Source: Jatrophihabitans sp. (GTDB lineage: Bacteria; Actinomycetota; Actinomycetes; Mycobacteriales; Jatrophihabitantaceae). From it: a stretch of 25,567 bases of DNA. Location: positions 1 to 25,567 of the forward strand of contig JAOPVG010000245.1 in assembly GCA_025966255.1 (NCBI GenBank), given 5' to 3'. Positions 25,188-25,567 of the stretch are shown here, piece by piece. Below the pieces are notes generated by a model. That model was not told the origin of the DNA and did no database searches. It worked only from the letters and a program-made list of their open reading frames with translations. Position 1 is the stretch's first letter, and every line of letters starts with the position of its first letter. Made by a program: the position numbers and the translations under genes.

Positions 25188-25567
25188 GTGGCTGCCCGGA
25201 GCAAGGCTCGCAAGCGCGCGCTCGACGTGTTGTACGAGGCCGACGTGCGCAGCGTCGACGCACTCGGCACGCTGGCCGAACGGGTGGCGCTCGCCGATCC
25301 GCCGGTGAACGACTACACGATCGAGCTCGTCGAGGGCGTGCATGCCAATCGGCACCGTATCGACGAGATCCTGGGCGAGTACGCCGAGGGGTGGACAGTG
25401 GCCCGGATGCCTGACGTCGACCGCGCCGTGCTGCGCCTCGGCGTCTACGAACTGCTCTGGCGCAGCGAGGTGCCCGACGCCGTCGCGATCGACGAAGCGG
25501 TCGAGCTCGCGAAATCACTCTCGACCGACGAGTCGCCCCGCTTCGTCAACGGCGTCCTGGCCAAGGT
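25188..25567 (+). CDS. nusB: Transcription antitermination factor NusB, 3' end missing
   Basis: From GTG 25188 the frame stays open to the right edge, giving about 126 residues. MAARSKARKRALDVLYEADVR is the typical NusB N terminus: an Arg/Lys-rich RNA-binding helix, then ALDVLYEAD. 'MPDVDRAVLRLGVYELLWR' and 'VPDAVAIDEAVELAKSLSTDESPRFVNGVL' (in pieces over about 76-124) are the conserved second half. NusB binds boxA RNA with NusE (S10) in rRNA antitermination. Only the last part of the protein is outside the window. It lies 12 nt after efp. Confidence 0.95.
   Translation, partial: MAARSKARKRALDVLYEADVRSVDALGTLAERVALADPPVNDYTIELVEGVHANRHRIDEILGEYAEGWTVARMPDVDRAVLRLGVYELLWRSEVPDAVAIDEAVELAKSLSTDESPRFVNGVLAK

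Noticed and set aside
23618..25414. 598-residue plus-strand frame across the crotonase, efp and nusB
   Set aside because: It crosses three well-supported genes in other frames and its product is Arg/Gly/Pro-rich noise.

Overview
The window is about 25.6 kb of very GC-rich DNA that is almost entirely coding. It has strong G/C bias at third codon positions, many GTG starts, ATGA/GTGA stop-start overlaps, two deazaflavin (F420)-type nitroreductase-family proteins, and DUF948/DUF6167 proteins upstream of alaS. All of this points to a high-GC actinobacterium (Actinomycetota). Genus cannot be fixed from the sequence. The backbone is the conserved actinobacterial cluster rarA - DUF948 - DUF6167 - alaS - ruvX - mltG - aroE - prepilin peptidase - aroC - aroK - aroB - aroQ - efp - nusB. 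No rRNA, tRNA, insertion sequence or CRISPR array was seen.

Layout. 1-1.45 kb: the 3' end of a DUF385-type gene, an orphan four-helix membrane protein on the minus strand, and a possible small minus-strand gene not listed by simple ORF size. 1.45-8.9 kb (plus strand): rarA, two small membrane-associated proteins, alanyl-tRNA synthetase, the RuvX/YqgF nuclease, the MltG lytic transglycosylase and shikimate dehydrogenase. 8.9-14.6 kb: an accessory block interrupting the aro cluster, with an FdhF/YdeP-type molybdopterin oxidoreductase divergent from fdhD, a Tat-exported flavin amine oxidase behind a KstR-like palindrome, and a MobA-like nucleotidyltransferase coupled to a DUF6457 protein. 14.7-20.1 kb: prepilin peptidase, a stand-alone glucose-6-phosphate dehydrogenase, then the tightly coupled aroC-aroK-aroB-aroQ shikimate operon. 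20.1-24.6 kb: a methyltransferase, then minus-strand genes for an F420-type reductase, a HAD hydrolase, an ABC-F ATPase and a crotonase. 24.6 kb to the end: efp and a truncated nusB.

How the genes work together. Shikimate enzymes AroE, AroK, AroB, AroQ and AroC cover five of the seven steps to chorismate. FdhD (sulfur transfer to the cofactor) and the MobA-like protein (guanylylation of molybdopterin) are the expected maturation partners of the FdhF-like enzyme, so the inserted block is largely a molybdoenzyme module. EF-P and NusB belong to translation and transcription housekeeping.

Most interesting signals. (1) The 266-nt leader of the ABC-F gene has an 8-bp inverted repeat that would mask its ribosome binding site and start codon, a nested 7-bp hairpin, an alternative pairing, and a 22-codon upstream ORF whose stop codon lies exactly on the first arm. 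This looks like ribosome-mediated attenuation. (2) At least nine genes have a TANNNT box 5-8 nt before the start codon, indicating widespread leaderless transcription. (3) A KstR-like operator precedes the exported flavin oxidase. All are inferences from sequence alone.
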